From positions 1 through 43,001 of IMG/VR virus record IMGVR_UViG_3300042306_000576: DNA of 43,001 nucleotides. One strand, written 5' to 3'. Below, piece by piece: positions 22,985 through 31,153 of the stretch. Source of the stretch: a virus. Under the pieces are notes generated by a model. The model was not told where the DNA came from. It searched no databases and saw only the letters and a program-made list of their open reading frames with translations. The translations under genes and the position numbers were made by a program. Numbering within the stretch: position 1 is the stretch's first letter; every line of letters begins with the position of its first letter.

Positions 22985-22990
22985 TTTTAA

Positions 22991-23209
22991 TTATTTATTA
23001 AATGTTTCATTGTAGTATTGTTCTGCTGATATTTCTTTAGTTAAAGATAATGGATGAGATATATCCATTCCGTTTGTTTTTCCTTCATTATAACCATCAG
23101 TAATCTGTTCCTTTTCCATTTCTTTGGCTTGCTTAAACATATCAAAATCATTTTGATTAAAGATATATGTTTTTTGCATTTCATTTTCTAACCATTCTAC
23201 ACTTGTCAT
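22991..23209 (-). CDS. Small conserved phage protein, 72 aa
   Basis: TSVEWLENEMQKTY ... FKQAKEMEKEQITDGYNEG ... SAEQYYNETF: this pattern I associate with Bacteroidetes phage hypotheticals found beside the KNIHxLPTDK family. Helical, function unknown. Confidence 0.8.
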   Translation of the reverse strand: MTSVEWLENEMQKTYIFNQNDFDMFKQAKEMEKEQITDGYNEGKTNGMDISHPLSLTKEISAEQYYNETFNK

Positions 23210-23212
23210 ATC

Positions 23213-23893
23213 TTATTTGTTTTTAAATTTTATGTTAAAGTCCTCTATTGTTTTTCCAGTTCTACCCATAGAAAATGCTTCTTTCATATCTTCCTCACTA
23301 TACATTCTTTCTTGTTGCCATTTAGCACCTTCTCTTATACCATTTCTTACTTTACTTCTTACTGTGAAATCATAAGATGAATCATCTTTGGGATATGATT
23401 TTTCAATATATTCTTCAATTGTTTCTTGTTTAGATTCTTCTAATACTTCATTATCGGGACAATGAATTAAGTACCCTTTATCTTCACTCTGAAATGGTTT
23501 TAATACTCCATAAGTAACATCAATAATATCAATTGGTTTACCACTATCATTTGCTTTAGCTACAAACCATTCTAAGAACTCATCATCAATAGCTTGTACA
23601 CCAATTAAGTCTTGGTCTGTTGTTAGGATGATTTTTTTACAATTGTTTTTACTTCTACTTCCTGCTTCAATAGAGTAAGCGTATTTCCAATCTACTCTAA
23701 CACACTTACAAATTGTGTTTTTGTCTGTAATAAACCAATCCCCCTCTTTAATTTCTTCATCATTAGTGATGTAGATGTTTTTAGGGTAAGAATAAGGTAT
23801 AAAACTATTTTCTTCTTTTGTTAAATAAAATCCATCGGATTTTAAATGTAACCTACTTGGTTTGTCTGTTGGTAATACGTGTATGTTTTTCAT
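23213..23893 (-). CDS. KNIHxLPTDK family protein, copy 1
   Basis: 226 aa, same architecture as 22196-22903: KNIHVLPTDKPSRLHL, NIYITNDEEIKEGDWF, KKIILTTDQDLI, VQAIDDEFLEWFV, C-terminal GAKWQQERMYSEEDM. Differences are concentrated in the middle, so the copies may bind different partners. Confidence 0.82.
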   Translation of the reverse strand: MKNIHVLPTDKPSRLHLKSDGFYLTKEENSFIPYSYPKNIYITNDEEIKEGDWFITDKNTICKCVRVDWKYAYSIEAGSRSKNNCKKIILTTDQDLIGVQAIDDEFLEWFVAKANDSGKPIDIIDVTYGVLKPFQSEDKGYLIHCPDNEVLEESKQETIEEYIEKSYPKDDSSYDFTVRSKVRNGIREGAKWQQERMYSEEDMKEAFSMGRTGKTIEDFNIKFKNK

Positions 23894-23899
23894 AGTGTT

Positions 23900-24148
23900 T
23901 TAGTAATTAAATATGTAAGTTTTTACAAAGTCATCATACTGATTGTATTCATCAATATAATACTTTTTTGTGACATGGCTAAATATCCATTTTCTGCCAT
24001 CTTTTTCTTGTATTTGACACAATGTATCAATTATCTCTTTTCTTGTCTCCTGAGGAGTATTTTCGATACTCTCGAGATAGTCTTCTACTTCCTTAAAGCT
24101 AATTAATATTTTTGCCATGCTAAAACTCAATATACTCAACTTTTTCAA
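23900..24148 (-). CDS. Unknown protein, 82 aa
   Basis: Soluble, with EKDGRKWIFSHVTKKYYIDEY. A start at MAKILISFKEVEDY (24118) is equally possible and would avoid most of the overlap with the upstream gene. Not recognised. Confidence 0.62.
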   Translation of the reverse strand: MKKLSILSFSMAKILISFKEVEDYLESIENTPQETRKEIIDTLCQIQEKDGRKWIFSHVTKKYYIDEYNQYDDFVKTYIFNY

Positions 24149-24350
24149 GTAGTAACCCCTCTAGGTATTTTAAGTCTTTATCGAAGACATTGTCTATATC
24201 ATACTCTTTCAGTTGCTCTATACTTAAACTAGTAGAATATTGTCTTTGGTTTGGGTCATCTTTTGCAACCATAGACCACTCTACTTCTTGTTGTATAACG
24301 ACCATAGCTAATCCCGAAATTCTTGGTTGGTATTGTACTATAATTCTCAT
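24120..24350 (-). CDS. Unknown protein, 76 aa
   Basis: Beta then helix (RIIVQYQPRISGLAMVVIQQ). Sits between overlapping small genes. No family recognised. Confidence 0.65.
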   Translation of the reverse strand: MRIIVQYQPRISGLAMVVIQQEVEWSMVAKDDPNQRQYSTSLSIEQLKEYDIDNVFDKDLKYLEGLLLEKVEYIEF

Positions 24351-24354
24351 ACCT

Positions 24355-24594
24355 TTACTTTTTAGGATTTACAAACTCCACATAAATAGAGTCGCTAACT
24401 TTATACACTCTTAAGGTATCTCCAACCTCTGCCATTTGAATTTCTTCGGGAAGAGATACATTTGAGTTGTTGTTAAGGTCAGGTCTGAATATAAAAAAGA
24501 CCGTTGCTAAAAAACTTAATACTAGCACAAACTTTAGTACCACACTAATTCTGTCGCTATATTTGTCGTGAAAATTTTTGATTGATTTAAACAT
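24355..24594 (-). CDS. Membrane-anchored protein, 79 aa
   Basis: One membrane segment at about 18-37 (VVLKFVLVLSFLATVFFIF) with a short acidic exported or cytoplasmic part. Unknown. Confidence 0.68.
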   Translation of the reverse strand: MFKSIKNFHDKYSDRISVVLKFVLVLSFLATVFFIFRPDLNNNSNVSLPEEIQMAEVGDTLRVYKVSDSIYVEFVNPKK

Positions 24595-24605
24595 AATTTT
24601 ATTTT

Positions 24606-24977
24606 TTAATAGTTATTTTTTATACCTTTTGCTTCCCCGTTGCTCTCCCACTCATCATATCCTAATTCTGTTTCGGGGTATTTTAAAGAGCGTTCCCACA
24701 TAAAGTCCAACGCTTGTTTTTTTGTGTCAAACTCTGCAATAGTCTCTTTTACTCCTTCATCGTCTGTTCGGTAAACCTCAAACCAATTTCTTATCCAATA
24801 TACTGGCTCTTGGTTGGATTCATCACAACCTATTGCAATTCCGTTAAGTACGTCTCCTAGAGTAGTAGAATACTCTTCGATATGGGTGTCTAATATGTCT
24901 TTTGGTAGTTCTTCTAGTAACCTAGTAATATCTTGCCTTACAAATGCTAATCTTGATTCTGCGTTTATTGTTCTCAT
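24606..24977 (-). CDS. Unknown acidic protein, 123 aa
   Basis: Helical N-terminus (LAFVRQDITRLLEELP), then aromatic and acidic segments (WIRNWFEVYRTDDEG). The overlap of 4 bases with the next gene suggests coupling. Not recognised. Confidence 0.7.
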   Translation of the reverse strand: MRTINAESRLAFVRQDITRLLEELPKDILDTHIEEYSTTLGDVLNGIAIGCDESNQEPVYWIRNWFEVYRTDDEGVKETIAEFDTKKQALDFMWERSLKYPETELGYDEWESNGEAKGIKNNY

Positions 24978-25234
24978 AAGTCTTCTTGAAATTGTCCAAT
25001 AAAGAATTGTCCGTCTTGGAAACTTGGTTCATACTCTTTGTGTTCTGCCGTCATATCATCTAACTCGAAGAAAGTACTATAAGCAGCTAGTTCTAGTTGT
25101 GGACATACACAGATAACGGTTGTCTCATCTCCTCTCAAAGGATGCTCTAAGAATATAATCTCTTGTCCTTTAGAGTTAATCATTCTCCCGTACTCTGTCG
25201 GGTTGTGGCTCATTAATTTATTGTAGTTTAGCAT
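24974..25234 (-). CDS. Unknown protein, 86 aa
   Basis: Contains EIIFLEHPLRGDETTVICVCPQ and an acidic end (PSFQDGQFFIGQFQEDL). Probably a small beta-rich protein. Not recognised. Confidence 0.7.
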   Translation of the reverse strand: MLNYNKLMSHNPTEYGRMINSKGQEIIFLEHPLRGDETTVICVCPQLELAAYSTFFELDDMTAEHKEYEPSFQDGQFFIGQFQEDL

Positions 25235-25235
25235 A

Positions 25236-25655
25236 CTATGGTGTAATTAGTAAATGTTCTACTTCAATTGATTCTCTGTTGTACTTTAGGTTTTTCATTC
25301 CTAGTAATCTTTCGTTTACTCTCTGAACTACAACCTCTCTGTCTTGTGTTGTTTCCTCGTAGTTTTTACAAAGATTCGGGGGCAAATCTTTGAAACTATC
25401 TGAAAAGTCTGTGATGTTGAAATCTCTCTCCAAGCATTCTGCCGTGAGTTCTACGTATCTTTGCTGTAAGTAACCTAACTTATCGTAGAAGAATTTTACG
25501 TGTCCTGTACCTAGAGTGAATGTGTTAGGTATGTTTTTTACAACCGCCTTTCCTGATTTAATGGCATTTGGTATTCTTAACAACTCAATTCTCTCTTTGA
25601 TTAAGTGTGCATCACAAAGCTCTATGGCTCTAACTCCTACTGATATTCTTGTCAT
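25236..25655 (-). CDS. Pyrimidine-dimer-DNA-glycosylase-like? Unassigned phage protein, 139 aa
   Basis: Start moved to MTRISVGVRAIELC (25655) because the longer start overlaps a promoter. The opening TRISVGVRAIELCDAHLIKERIELLRIPNAI with K and R spacing recalls the T4 endonuclease V family (TRINLT.P..L.D.HL..E.REL.RIP). The later GHVKFFYDKLGYLQQRY matches that family's GHV.FF.DK..FL..R pattern. If so it excises thymine dimers. This is from motif memory only, and the N-terminal Thr-2 nucleophile and the acid residue are both present. Confidence 0.75.
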   Translation of the reverse strand: MTRISVGVRAIELCDAHLIKERIELLRIPNAIKSGKAVVKNIPNTFTLGTGHVKFFYDKLGYLQQRYVELTAECLERDFNITDFSDSFKDLPPNLCKNYEETTQDREVVVQRVNERLLGMKNLKYNRESIEVEHLLITP

Positions 25656-25673
25656 GGTTAAATATTTTTTTTG

Positions 25674-25681
25674 CAAAGATA
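25674..25681 (-). promoter_or_regulatory. Probable promoter -7 element
   Basis: -7 TATCTTTG at 25674-25681, about 20 bases before the 25655 start. The -33 region is not a clean TTG, so the call is weaker than others. Confidence 0.6.
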
Positions 25682-25685
25682 TGTA

Positions 25686-26006
25686 TTAATTATCTTTTTT
25701 CCTAACTTTTTTTGGTTTTTCTTCACTTACCTCATTTGCCAATACAACATTGATGTAAGTTTGTATTACTACATACAACTCTAATAAGGATTCTGTGGTA
25801 AGACCCAACTTTGTTCTCTTTACTAATCCACACTCCGATAAAGTGCTACTTACTGCTGATTCTGCACCAACATTTGCTACAAGTCCATTAAAGGTTAGGA
25901 TTGCCCCATCGCCAACCGAATTTCTTTTTACTTCAACCGTTCTTTGGTTAGACTTTGCGATAACTTTGTCAAACTCTGCTACTACTTTTACTACTTCTTC
26001 TTTCAT
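25686..26006 (-). CDS. Unknown protein, 106 aa
   Basis: Helical N-terminus, then KRNSVGDGAILTFNGLVA, and a very basic tail (EKPKKVRKKDN). The tail suggests nucleic-acid contact. Not recognised. Confidence 0.7.
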   Translation of the reverse strand: MKEEVVKVVAEFDKVIAKSNQRTVEVKRNSVGDGAILTFNGLVANVGAESAVSSTLSECGLVKRTKLGLTTESLLELYVVIQTYINVVLANEVSEEKPKKVRKKDN

Positions 26007-26008
26007 TT

Positions 26009-26191
26009 TTATTTGTTTTTAATTGAATACTCTGTTTGGTTTGTTCTCATTGAAAAATACAATAACCCGTCTTTTTTTGCATAAGGTCTGCCGTATTGGT
26101 CAATGAATATCTCGTCTTTTTCTTCGGAAAGAAAGAACCTTTGTTCTAGTGCTTCTTTCTCTTGCTCTGATAAATCTGCGTACTTTTTCAT
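26009..26191 (-). CDS. Unknown protein, 60 aa
   Basis: Helix (DLSEQEKEALEQRFFL) followed by a short strand region (FIDQYGRPYAKKDGLLYF). Unknown. Confidence 0.65.
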   Translation of the reverse strand: MKKYADLSEQEKEALEQRFFLSEEKDEIFIDQYGRPYAKKDGLLYFSMRTNQTEYSIKNK

Positions 26192-26193
26192 AA

Positions 26194-26421
26194 CTAAAGT
26201 TGTATTAACCTTATTTTTTCAAGGTCTAGTGAATAATCTTCTTCTAGGTATGTAGATACCTCTTTGTATGTCTCTTCTGCCATTAGCATTGTGAAGAAAC
26301 CAATAGATACCATTGCACCCTCTTCTATCTCATATAGACTAATATCTTTCCAACCATTGCATTCTTGGATGTCGTCTATGCTTTCTAATTGTGGCGATAC
26401 CACGTAATAAATTGTTCTCAT
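26194..26421 (-). CDS. Small acidic protein, 75 aa
   Basis: Start set at MRTIYYVVSPQLES (26421). A longer frame to 26487 would overlap the upstream gene. Acidic, with EEDYSLDLEKIRL at the end. Unknown function. Confidence 0.65.
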   Translation of the reverse strand: MRTIYYVVSPQLESIDDIQECNGWKDISLYEIEEGAMVSIGFFTMLMAEETYKEVSTYLEEDYSLDLEKIRLIQL

Positions 26422-26423
26422 AT

Positions 26424-26645
26424 CTAATTCTGTGTGTTTAGAATTATAAAATTCTCTAGTGTTTCTTCCCAATCTTTGTCTGTCCAATCTGTTCTGTATT
26501 CGTGTGAGTACCTTTCAATAAACTTTTCTGCTAACTCAATAGCCTTGTCTATCTTTGAAAAGAAACTGCCATTAATACTGAACTCTAATAAGTCATAGTA
26601 CATAATGTACGATGATACTACTGCTAATTCATTACTCGAATTCAT
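26424..26645 (-). CDS. Unknown protein, 73 aa
   Basis: Helical, with IDKAIELAEKFIERYSHEY and WTDKDWEETLENF. Overlaps the upstream gene by 14 bases. Unknown. Confidence 0.65.
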   Translation of the reverse strand: MNSSNELAVVSSYIMYYDLLEFSINGSFFSKIDKAIELAEKFIERYSHEYRTDWTDKDWEETLENFIILNTQN

Positions 26646-26940
26646 AACCTACTTCTGTTATCATCATTGTACTTCCGTCAAATCCCTCTTTTCGTAAAGG
26701 CAACATATAAATATCAAAATATCCGTACTGGTCTTCACGCTCTAGGTCGAACATAAGGTTGTAATCGGTTAATTCATCTTCGTCTCCGTTTTCTATCCTA
26801 GACAAAGTAACATTCTCTACTTTAATAGTCTCTCCGAAGAACATCGTCAAGGCTTTGTTCAAACTTTCTGTACTAAATCTCCTGTGTACTAACTGCTCTA
26901 AAAAGGCTACAACCTCTTGTTGTCTTTCTGTGTATCTCAT
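26632..26940 (-). CDS. Unknown acidic protein, 102 aa
   Basis: Helical opening (YTERQQEVVAFLEQLV), then a strongly acidic middle (RIENGDEDELTDYNLMFDLE). Not recognised. Confidence 0.7.
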   Translation of the reverse strand: MRYTERQQEVVAFLEQLVHRRFSTESLNKALTMFFGETIKVENVTLSRIENGDEDELTDYNLMFDLEREDQYGYFDIYMLPLRKEGFDGSTMMITEVGYEFE

Positions 26941-26943
26941 GGC

Positions 26944-27207
26944 TTATATGTTTTTCCAAATTACCTCTCCTTGCTCATCATTCATTATTTCTATGGTAGG
27001 ATTCCCTTGATTCTCTTCGGGATACATCTCCTCTAGTGTATCATAAAGGTATTCAATTTCACAATCTCCCGCTAGGTGGTCTATCACATCAAGCCCTGTT
27101 GTCAATTCTCCACTTTTTAATCTCTCTTGTACATCAAGCATTTGCTCTTTTGTATCAAACTCTATTCTTTGCCAAATAGTATGTTTTACATCTAATACGT
27201 ATGCCAT
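26944..27207 (-). CDS. Unknown acidic protein, 87 aa
   Basis: Start set at MAYVLDVKHTIW (27207), directly after the upstream stop. Pattern KHTIWQRIEFDTKEQMLDVQ is a beta strand plus helix. Acidic C-terminus. Unknown. Confidence 0.7.
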   Translation of the reverse strand: MAYVLDVKHTIWQRIEFDTKEQMLDVQERLKSGELTTGLDVIDHLAGDCEIEYLYDTLEEMYPEENQGNPTIEIMNDEQGEVIWKNI

Positions 27208-27209
27208 AA

Positions 27210-27428
27210 TTAATTCTCTGTTTTTAAGTTCCACAAAAAGTCATACCAAAAATCATATCTTTCATTAAAGTAGTCCTGTGCCTCTTCTGTATAAGATATT
27301 TCATCTTCAAGGTCTTTTAAGATACCGTTGGGGAATATGTTTTTGCCACCTCCGTCTCCGTATGAGATTACTAAGTCTCTATCGGCTAATTCTGATGCTG
27401 CTTCTACTATGTTTATTTTTATATCCAT
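27210..27428 (-). CDS. Small acidic protein, 72 aa
   Basis: Strand and helix opening (DIKINIVEAASELADRDLVIS), then acidic (KDLEDEISYTEEAQDYF) with aromatic end. Unknown. Confidence 0.65.
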   Translation of the reverse strand: MDIKINIVEAASELADRDLVISYGDGGGKNIFPNGILKDLEDEISYTEEAQDYFNERYDFWYDFLWNLKTEN

Positions 27429-27431
27429 TTC

Positions 27432-27950
27432 TTAGTATAATAAAGTTACTTCACTTGGGTCAAACTCTTGGTCTTCATCGAACATATCTGAATTCTCTAG
27501 GATATGTACAGGAATGTAACCGCACTCGTAAAACAACTTATCTACGCTAATTGTAGAAGTACCACTTACCATTAACTCTTTCATAACTCTGATACCTAAA
27601 CCTTTTGCATCATCACTATCTGAAAACAGCCAATTTAAGAAATCTTCTCTTGATACTCTAGGCTTTACGTATTCTCTGTCGATTACTTCGTCCTTATACA
27701 AAACATATTCCATTTCGTCATCGTCTTCGGTGTCCCACTCTGTCCAATAGTTATCTCCATAAGTTAGAGAAAAACCACAATCGTCTTCTCCCTCTTCAGC
27801 AGTCATCTCTTTCCACTCTTCGGGTGTATAGTGTTGCTCTAGGCAATTGTCAGAGCAATAGTATTCAGCACCACCGCCTACTACATATCCGTCATTCATT
27901 CCACCACCACAACAAGTACATTTTCTTGCAAATAATTCTAAATTTTCCAT
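27432..27950 (-). CDS. Zinc-binding acidic protein, 172 aa
   Basis: Zinc motif CTCCGGGMNDG ... YYCSDNCLEQHYTPEEW at residues 10-45, followed by a strongly acidic stretch (EWDTEDDDEMEY) and a helical C-terminal half. The zinc part is a recurrent module in phage hypotheticals. Function unknown. The acidic patch could mimic DNA. Confidence 0.75.
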   Translation of the reverse strand: MENLELFARKCTCCGGGMNDGYVVGGGAEYYCSDNCLEQHYTPEEWKEMTAEEGEDDCGFSLTYGDNYWTEWDTEDDDEMEYVLYKDEVIDREYVKPRVSREDFLNWLFSDSDDAKGLGIRVMKELMVSGTSTISVDKLFYECGYIPVHILENSDMFDEDQEFDPSEVTLLY

Positions 27951-27961
27951 GTTTTTTAAGT

Positions 27962-28384
27962 TTATAGGATTGCGTACCCTCCTTGTATTTTTTCTTTATC
28001 TAATATAACAAACTCTAGGTAATCATCTTGGTCTAGCAAAAGTATTACTTTGCCGTTATCAAGGGTTGCTTTCTCTAATTCATCATCATAAAGAGCATAT
28101 TGCTCAAATAACCCCTCTAAAGTGTTTTGTTGCCAACCTCTCTCTTCTATTGGTAGGTCTTCATCAAACTCTATCAAATCTTCGTTTCTCAAATAAAACA
28201 AACTTGAAAATTCCCCTATTTCAAAATCCCAATACCAATTTGATAAATCAAATGCTAGGATTTCTTTATCCGAGTAGTTATAAAAAATTGTATCAATGAA
28301 CTCTGATAGCATTGTGTTTTTCTTGCATAACTTATGCAACTCTGATTTAAGAGCTTTTCTGCTTTTTGGGAACTCTTTTTCCAT
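27962..28384 (-). CDS. Unknown acidic protein, 140 aa
   Basis: Basic N-terminus (FPKSRKALKSELHKLCKK), then acidic (EDLIEFDEDLPIEERGW). Contains LAFDLSNWYWDFE. First gene after the variant promoter at 28408-28437. Not recognised. Confidence 0.7.
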   Translation of the reverse strand: MEKEFPKSRKALKSELHKLCKKNTMLSEFIDTIFYNYSDKEILAFDLSNWYWDFEIGEFSSLFYLRNEDLIEFDEDLPIEERGWQQNTLEGLFEQYALYDDELEKATLDNGKVILLLDQDDYLEFVILDKEKIQGGYAIL

Positions 28385-28407
28385 AATCATTAGTTTTAAA
28401 TTCTTGG

Positions 28408-28437
28408 TAAAGATACAACTTTATTTTTAATGTGCAA
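28408..28437 (-). promoter_or_regulatory. Variant promoter (TATCTTTA)
   Basis: -33 TTG (28435-28437), 19-base spacer, -7 TATCTTTA (28408-28415). The last base departs from TAnnTTTG. The same TATCTTTACCAAGAATTTAA context recurs at 29281. Confidence 0.65.
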
Positions 28438-28444
28438 CTATTTT

Positions 28445-28663
28445 TTATAATTTTATTTCTTTGTAGTTTGTAACAACGAACTCTAGTCCGCTCTCATCGG
28501 GGTTGTTAATTGATTCTAAGATTTCTGCTTCGCTTAAGCCGTAGTAGAAGATTTCATTGTCTTGCTCTTCATCTACAATATCGTCATACTCTCTGACAAT
28601 AAAGTCTCTGAACTCTAATAGGTCGTCTTTCCAATAACCGTCTATAATAAAATGCTTACTCAT
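28445..28663 (-). CDS. Small acidic protein, 72 aa
   Basis: Start set at MSKHFIIDGYWKDD (28663), overlapping the upstream stop by 8 bases. Acidic (DIVDEEQDNEIFYYG). Unknown. Confidence 0.65.
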   Translation of the reverse strand: MSKHFIIDGYWKDDLLEFRDFIVREYDDIVDEEQDNEIFYYGLSEAEILESINNPDESGLEFVVTNYKEIKL

Positions 28664-28973
28664 AATAATTTTGCATATTTTCAACTAGGTTAATTCTGTC
28701 CTCAATACTTGATAAATCGTGAAAACCTATATAGTATCTTTCACTATCGTCTTCTGCTTCAATTATCTCAATACCCTTGCTATCTATTCTTACAATTTGC
28801 ACATCATAAACATTGCCATTATTATGATTTCTCACTTCAAAATAATCTCCGTAATCTCCCTCTGCAATATCTTCTTCTGATAATAAGACAAACTCTCTGT
28901 CTTTTTTTAGTTCTTTGTAGGTATCACTTACCTCTCTTTCTAACTCGTAAATTCTTTCTGAAAATGTTTTCAT
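28656..28973 (-). CDS. Unknown acidic protein, 105 aa
   Basis: Helix (SERIYELEREVSDTYKELKK) then a strand-rich acidic part (EIIEAEDDSERYYIGFHDL). Unknown. Confidence 0.7.
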   Translation of the reverse strand: MKTFSERIYELEREVSDTYKELKKDREFVLLSEEDIAEGDYGDYFEVRNHNNGNVYDVQIVRIDSKGIEIIEAEDDSERYYIGFHDLSSIEDRINLVENMQNYYE

Positions 28974-28975
28974 AA

Positions 28976-29257
28976 CTATTGGTTTAATGTTTCTAAATAA
29001 CCTTGAATAGCTTGTCCGTAGATTGATGTTAGAGATTCAGAATATCTTTGTTGTGCTAGTCCTAGTATCTCTTCTTCTCTAGGCTCTATATCAAAGATAA
29101 GTAGTTCTTCTCTAATTTCATTGTAAACACTATCTGCTCCCGTATCTACTTGTCCCTCTAATAACTTCAACAAGTCTTCGTTGTGCATTATCTCATCGCT
29201 AGATGAGTAGTTAGGGTAGTATTGTTCTACAAAGTCCCAAATTGTTTTTGTCTCCAT
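28976..29257 (-). CDS. Unknown acidic protein, 93 aa
   Basis: Mostly helical and acidic (YSSSDEIMHNEDLLKLLEGQ). First gene after the promoter at 29281-29311. Unknown. Confidence 0.7.
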   Translation of the reverse strand: METKTIWDFVEQYYPNYSSSDEIMHNEDLLKLLEGQVDTGADSVYNEIREELLIFDIEPREEEILGLAQQRYSESLTSIYGQAIQGYLETLNQ

Positions 29258-29280
29258 AATTTTAAGTTTTAAATTCTTGG

Positions 29281-29311
29281 TAAAGATAATAATAAGGTTT
29301 TAAATATACAA
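29281..29311 (-). promoter_or_regulatory. Variant promoter (TATCTTTA)
   Basis: -33 TTG (29309-29311), 20-base spacer, -7 TATCTTTA (29281-29288). Confidence 0.65.
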
Positions 29312-29315
29312 CTTT

Positions 29316-29762
29316 TTATTCAGTAAATGTTGAATTTTGTTCCCACTCATTAACTAAAGTAGCTGGGTCTTGCCAATCAACGCTTTCAAAAATATGTGCT
29401 GCCATATCGTGAGCCGTTATGTTGTTGTTACTGAGATACTCTTTTACGTCTTCGTTATATTTAATAAAGTTTTTTGCTAGTCCTAAAAAATCTCTGTATC
29501 TCCAACCAACGTTGTATCCCATAAAGTCATCATCCATTTCAGAAACATAACAAACTTCTTTTGACTTGTTTTGGAATGCTTCATAATTTTTGTACACATA
29601 ACCATTACCTGTGTACTCTTTATTTATCGTGCCGTCTTCTTCAATACTGCCGATTGTTTCGGGGGTGTGGCACTTACCACAAACCCCCTCAAACCACATA
29701 TCGTGTCTTCCTTGCTCGTCTCCACATTTAGAGCATTGCCAAACATCTTCTTGACGTGTCAT
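29316..29762 (-). CDS. Zinc-ribbon protein, 148 aa
   Basis: N-terminal zinc ribbon WQCSKCGDEQGRHDMW ... GVCGKCHTP. The rest is aromatic and acidic with no recognised motif. Overlaps the upstream gene by one base. Confidence 0.72.
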   Translation of the reverse strand: MTRQEDVWQCSKCGDEQGRHDMWFEGVCGKCHTPETIGSIEEDGTINKEYTGNGYVYKNYEAFQNKSKEVCYVSEMDDDFMGYNVGWRYRDFLGLAKNFIKYNEDVKEYLSNNNITAHDMAAHIFESVDWQDPATLVNEWEQNSTFTE

Positions 29763-30343
29763 TACGCTAGGTTTTGTTTTTTGTATTGGTATAACTCAAT
29801 CAACTGCTCTAGTGTTGGTACAAGTTGATTACCCTCTTCATCTCTAATATCAAGCAACTCTTTTTTCTGATAATCTGAAGCATCCTTGTATTTTTCAATA
29901 ATGTGTGATAGTCTTACTAAATTTTGCTCTTCTAAAGATAAAGCATCAAACAAAACTAATCCTTTAAAAGCCTTTTTTACTAACTTGCTTTGAGCAATAA
30001 TTTGATTACAAGCGTTTTCTATTTCTTCTCGGCTAAAGTGTAGGCTATCTGATAAAGAGGTCAAACCGCTATTTTGTAAACTCTCTCTAAATTTGTAAAT
30101 ATTGTCAATCTTTAGGCTTCCTAAAGAGGTCGTACCATTACTATCAAAATCAATATCATCAACTACAACAAAGCCTTTAAATCTGTTGCTCTGACATACC
30201 ATTGCATTGTAATAGAACTCTTCTGTGTAACTTCCTTTTTGTAGTGTAAAAACTCCTCCTAGACTTAAAGAAGCATTTTCTGATAAACTTTTTACTACTA
30301 ATTCCCCGCTGATTGGTGCGATACCATTAAATAAATTTTCCAT
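29762..30343 (-). CDS. Unknown protein, 193 aa
   Basis: N-terminal half beta-rich (GELVVKSLSENASLSLGGVF), C-terminal half helical (FSREEIENACNQIIAQSKLVKK). Not recognised. One of the larger products in this stretch. Confidence 0.72.
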   Translation of the reverse strand: MENLFNGIAPISGELVVKSLSENASLSLGGVFTLQKGSYTEEFYYNAMVCQSNRFKGFVVVDDIDFDSNGTTSLGSLKIDNIYKFRESLQNSGLTSLSDSLHFSREEIENACNQIIAQSKLVKKAFKGLVLFDALSLEEQNLVRLSHIIEKYKDASDYQKKELLDIRDEEGNQLVPTLEQLIELYQYKKQNLA

Positions 30344-30368
30344 AATTTTTGAGTTTTAAATTGTTGTA

Positions 30369-30376
30369 CAAATGTA
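30369..30376 (-). promoter_or_regulatory. Possible promoter -7 element
   Basis: TACATTTG at 30369-30376 with an AT-rich upstream but no clear TTG at -33. Placed suitably for the 29762-30343 gene. Confidence 0.45.
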
Positions 30377-30410
30377 CAAATTAATTTTTGATTTTTACTA
30401 ATTTTTTTAA

Positions 30411-30707
30411 TTATTTTTTTGCGTACTCTCGTACAAATTCTACACAAGCCTTGTAAACTTCTTCTTTATTACATAAGCCGTCCCAACCTTGCTCCTCTGA
30501 TAAGAAGTCTAGTGTTGCATTCAAGCTATATTGTAGTATATCTGAAATCTCTTCTACCACTTCCATTAACCAATCCCAACTAACGTCAAACAATAAGATA
30601 GTGAGCGGTTGTTTACCCTCTTTGTACCAATAGTTTGTATTAATGTAAGCGGGATGCGGTTGTCTATAACCTAGAAACCTTGCTAATAACTCGTTATTTT
30701 CTTTCAT
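30411..30707 (-). CDS. NxLLAxFLG family protein, copy 2
   Basis: 98 aa. NELLARFLGY opening, SWDWLMEVVEEI in the middle and ACVEFVREYAKK at the end, matching the protein at 31360-31668. A family I recall as common in Bacteroidetes phages, function unknown. Helical and acidic. Confidence 0.78.
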   Translation of the reverse strand: MKENNELLARFLGYRQPHPAYINTNYWYKEGKQPLTILLFDVSWDWLMEVVEEISDILQYSLNATLDFLSEEQGWDGLCNKEEVYKACVEFVREYAKK

Positions 30708-30912
30708 AACTAATAACTCTAAAGTACGTTACTTGGGGGTTAATATCTGAATTGTTTAATTGGTGTACAAACTCTTCTAAGTCTTCCCAAATTAACCCGC
30801 TTATCTCTGCTTCCTCGATGAACTCATCATCACTACAAGTCATATAGTCAAAATCATCATCTACTGCATCTGTCTCGATTGCATAAATTCTTTGTTGTAT
30901 TATCTTAATCAT
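30694..30912 (-). CDS. Small acidic protein, 72 aa
   Basis: Start set at MIKIIQQRIYAIETD (30912), preceded by AAATAAG. The strongly acidic centre VDDDFDYMTCSDDEFIEEAE suggests a DNA- or protein-mimic surface. Unknown. Confidence 0.65.
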   Translation of the reverse strand: MIKIIQQRIYAIETDAVDDDFDYMTCSDDEFIEEAEISGLIWEDLEEFVHQLNNSDINPQVTYFRVISYERK

Positions 30913-30922
30913 CTTATTTTTT

Positions 30923-31150
30923 TTAAATTTCACAAATTCTTAACCCGAAGTCTGTCTCTACTAAAACTAATTCATCTTTGTCTCCGTTATGAACCTCGTT
31001 CAAAGCGTATTCATACTCTTCAATTGGATAGTCCCAAAGCGTCCAATCTAAATGCTCTTCCATATAGTCTTGTATCTCTTGCAAAGTAGTTGGTATATTC
31101 TCTTCAAACCCTAATCTCTTTGCGTACTCTTCTAATGATATTGCTTCCAT
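30923..31150 (-). CDS. Small acidic protein, 75 aa
   Basis: Acidic and aromatic (LQEIQDYMEEH, WDYPIEEYEYALNEV). Unknown. Confidence 0.65.
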   Translation of the reverse strand: MEAISLEEYAKRLGFEENIPTTLQEIQDYMEEHLDWTLWDYPIEEYEYALNEVHNGDKDELVLVETDFGLRICEI

Positions 31151-31153
31151 AAC

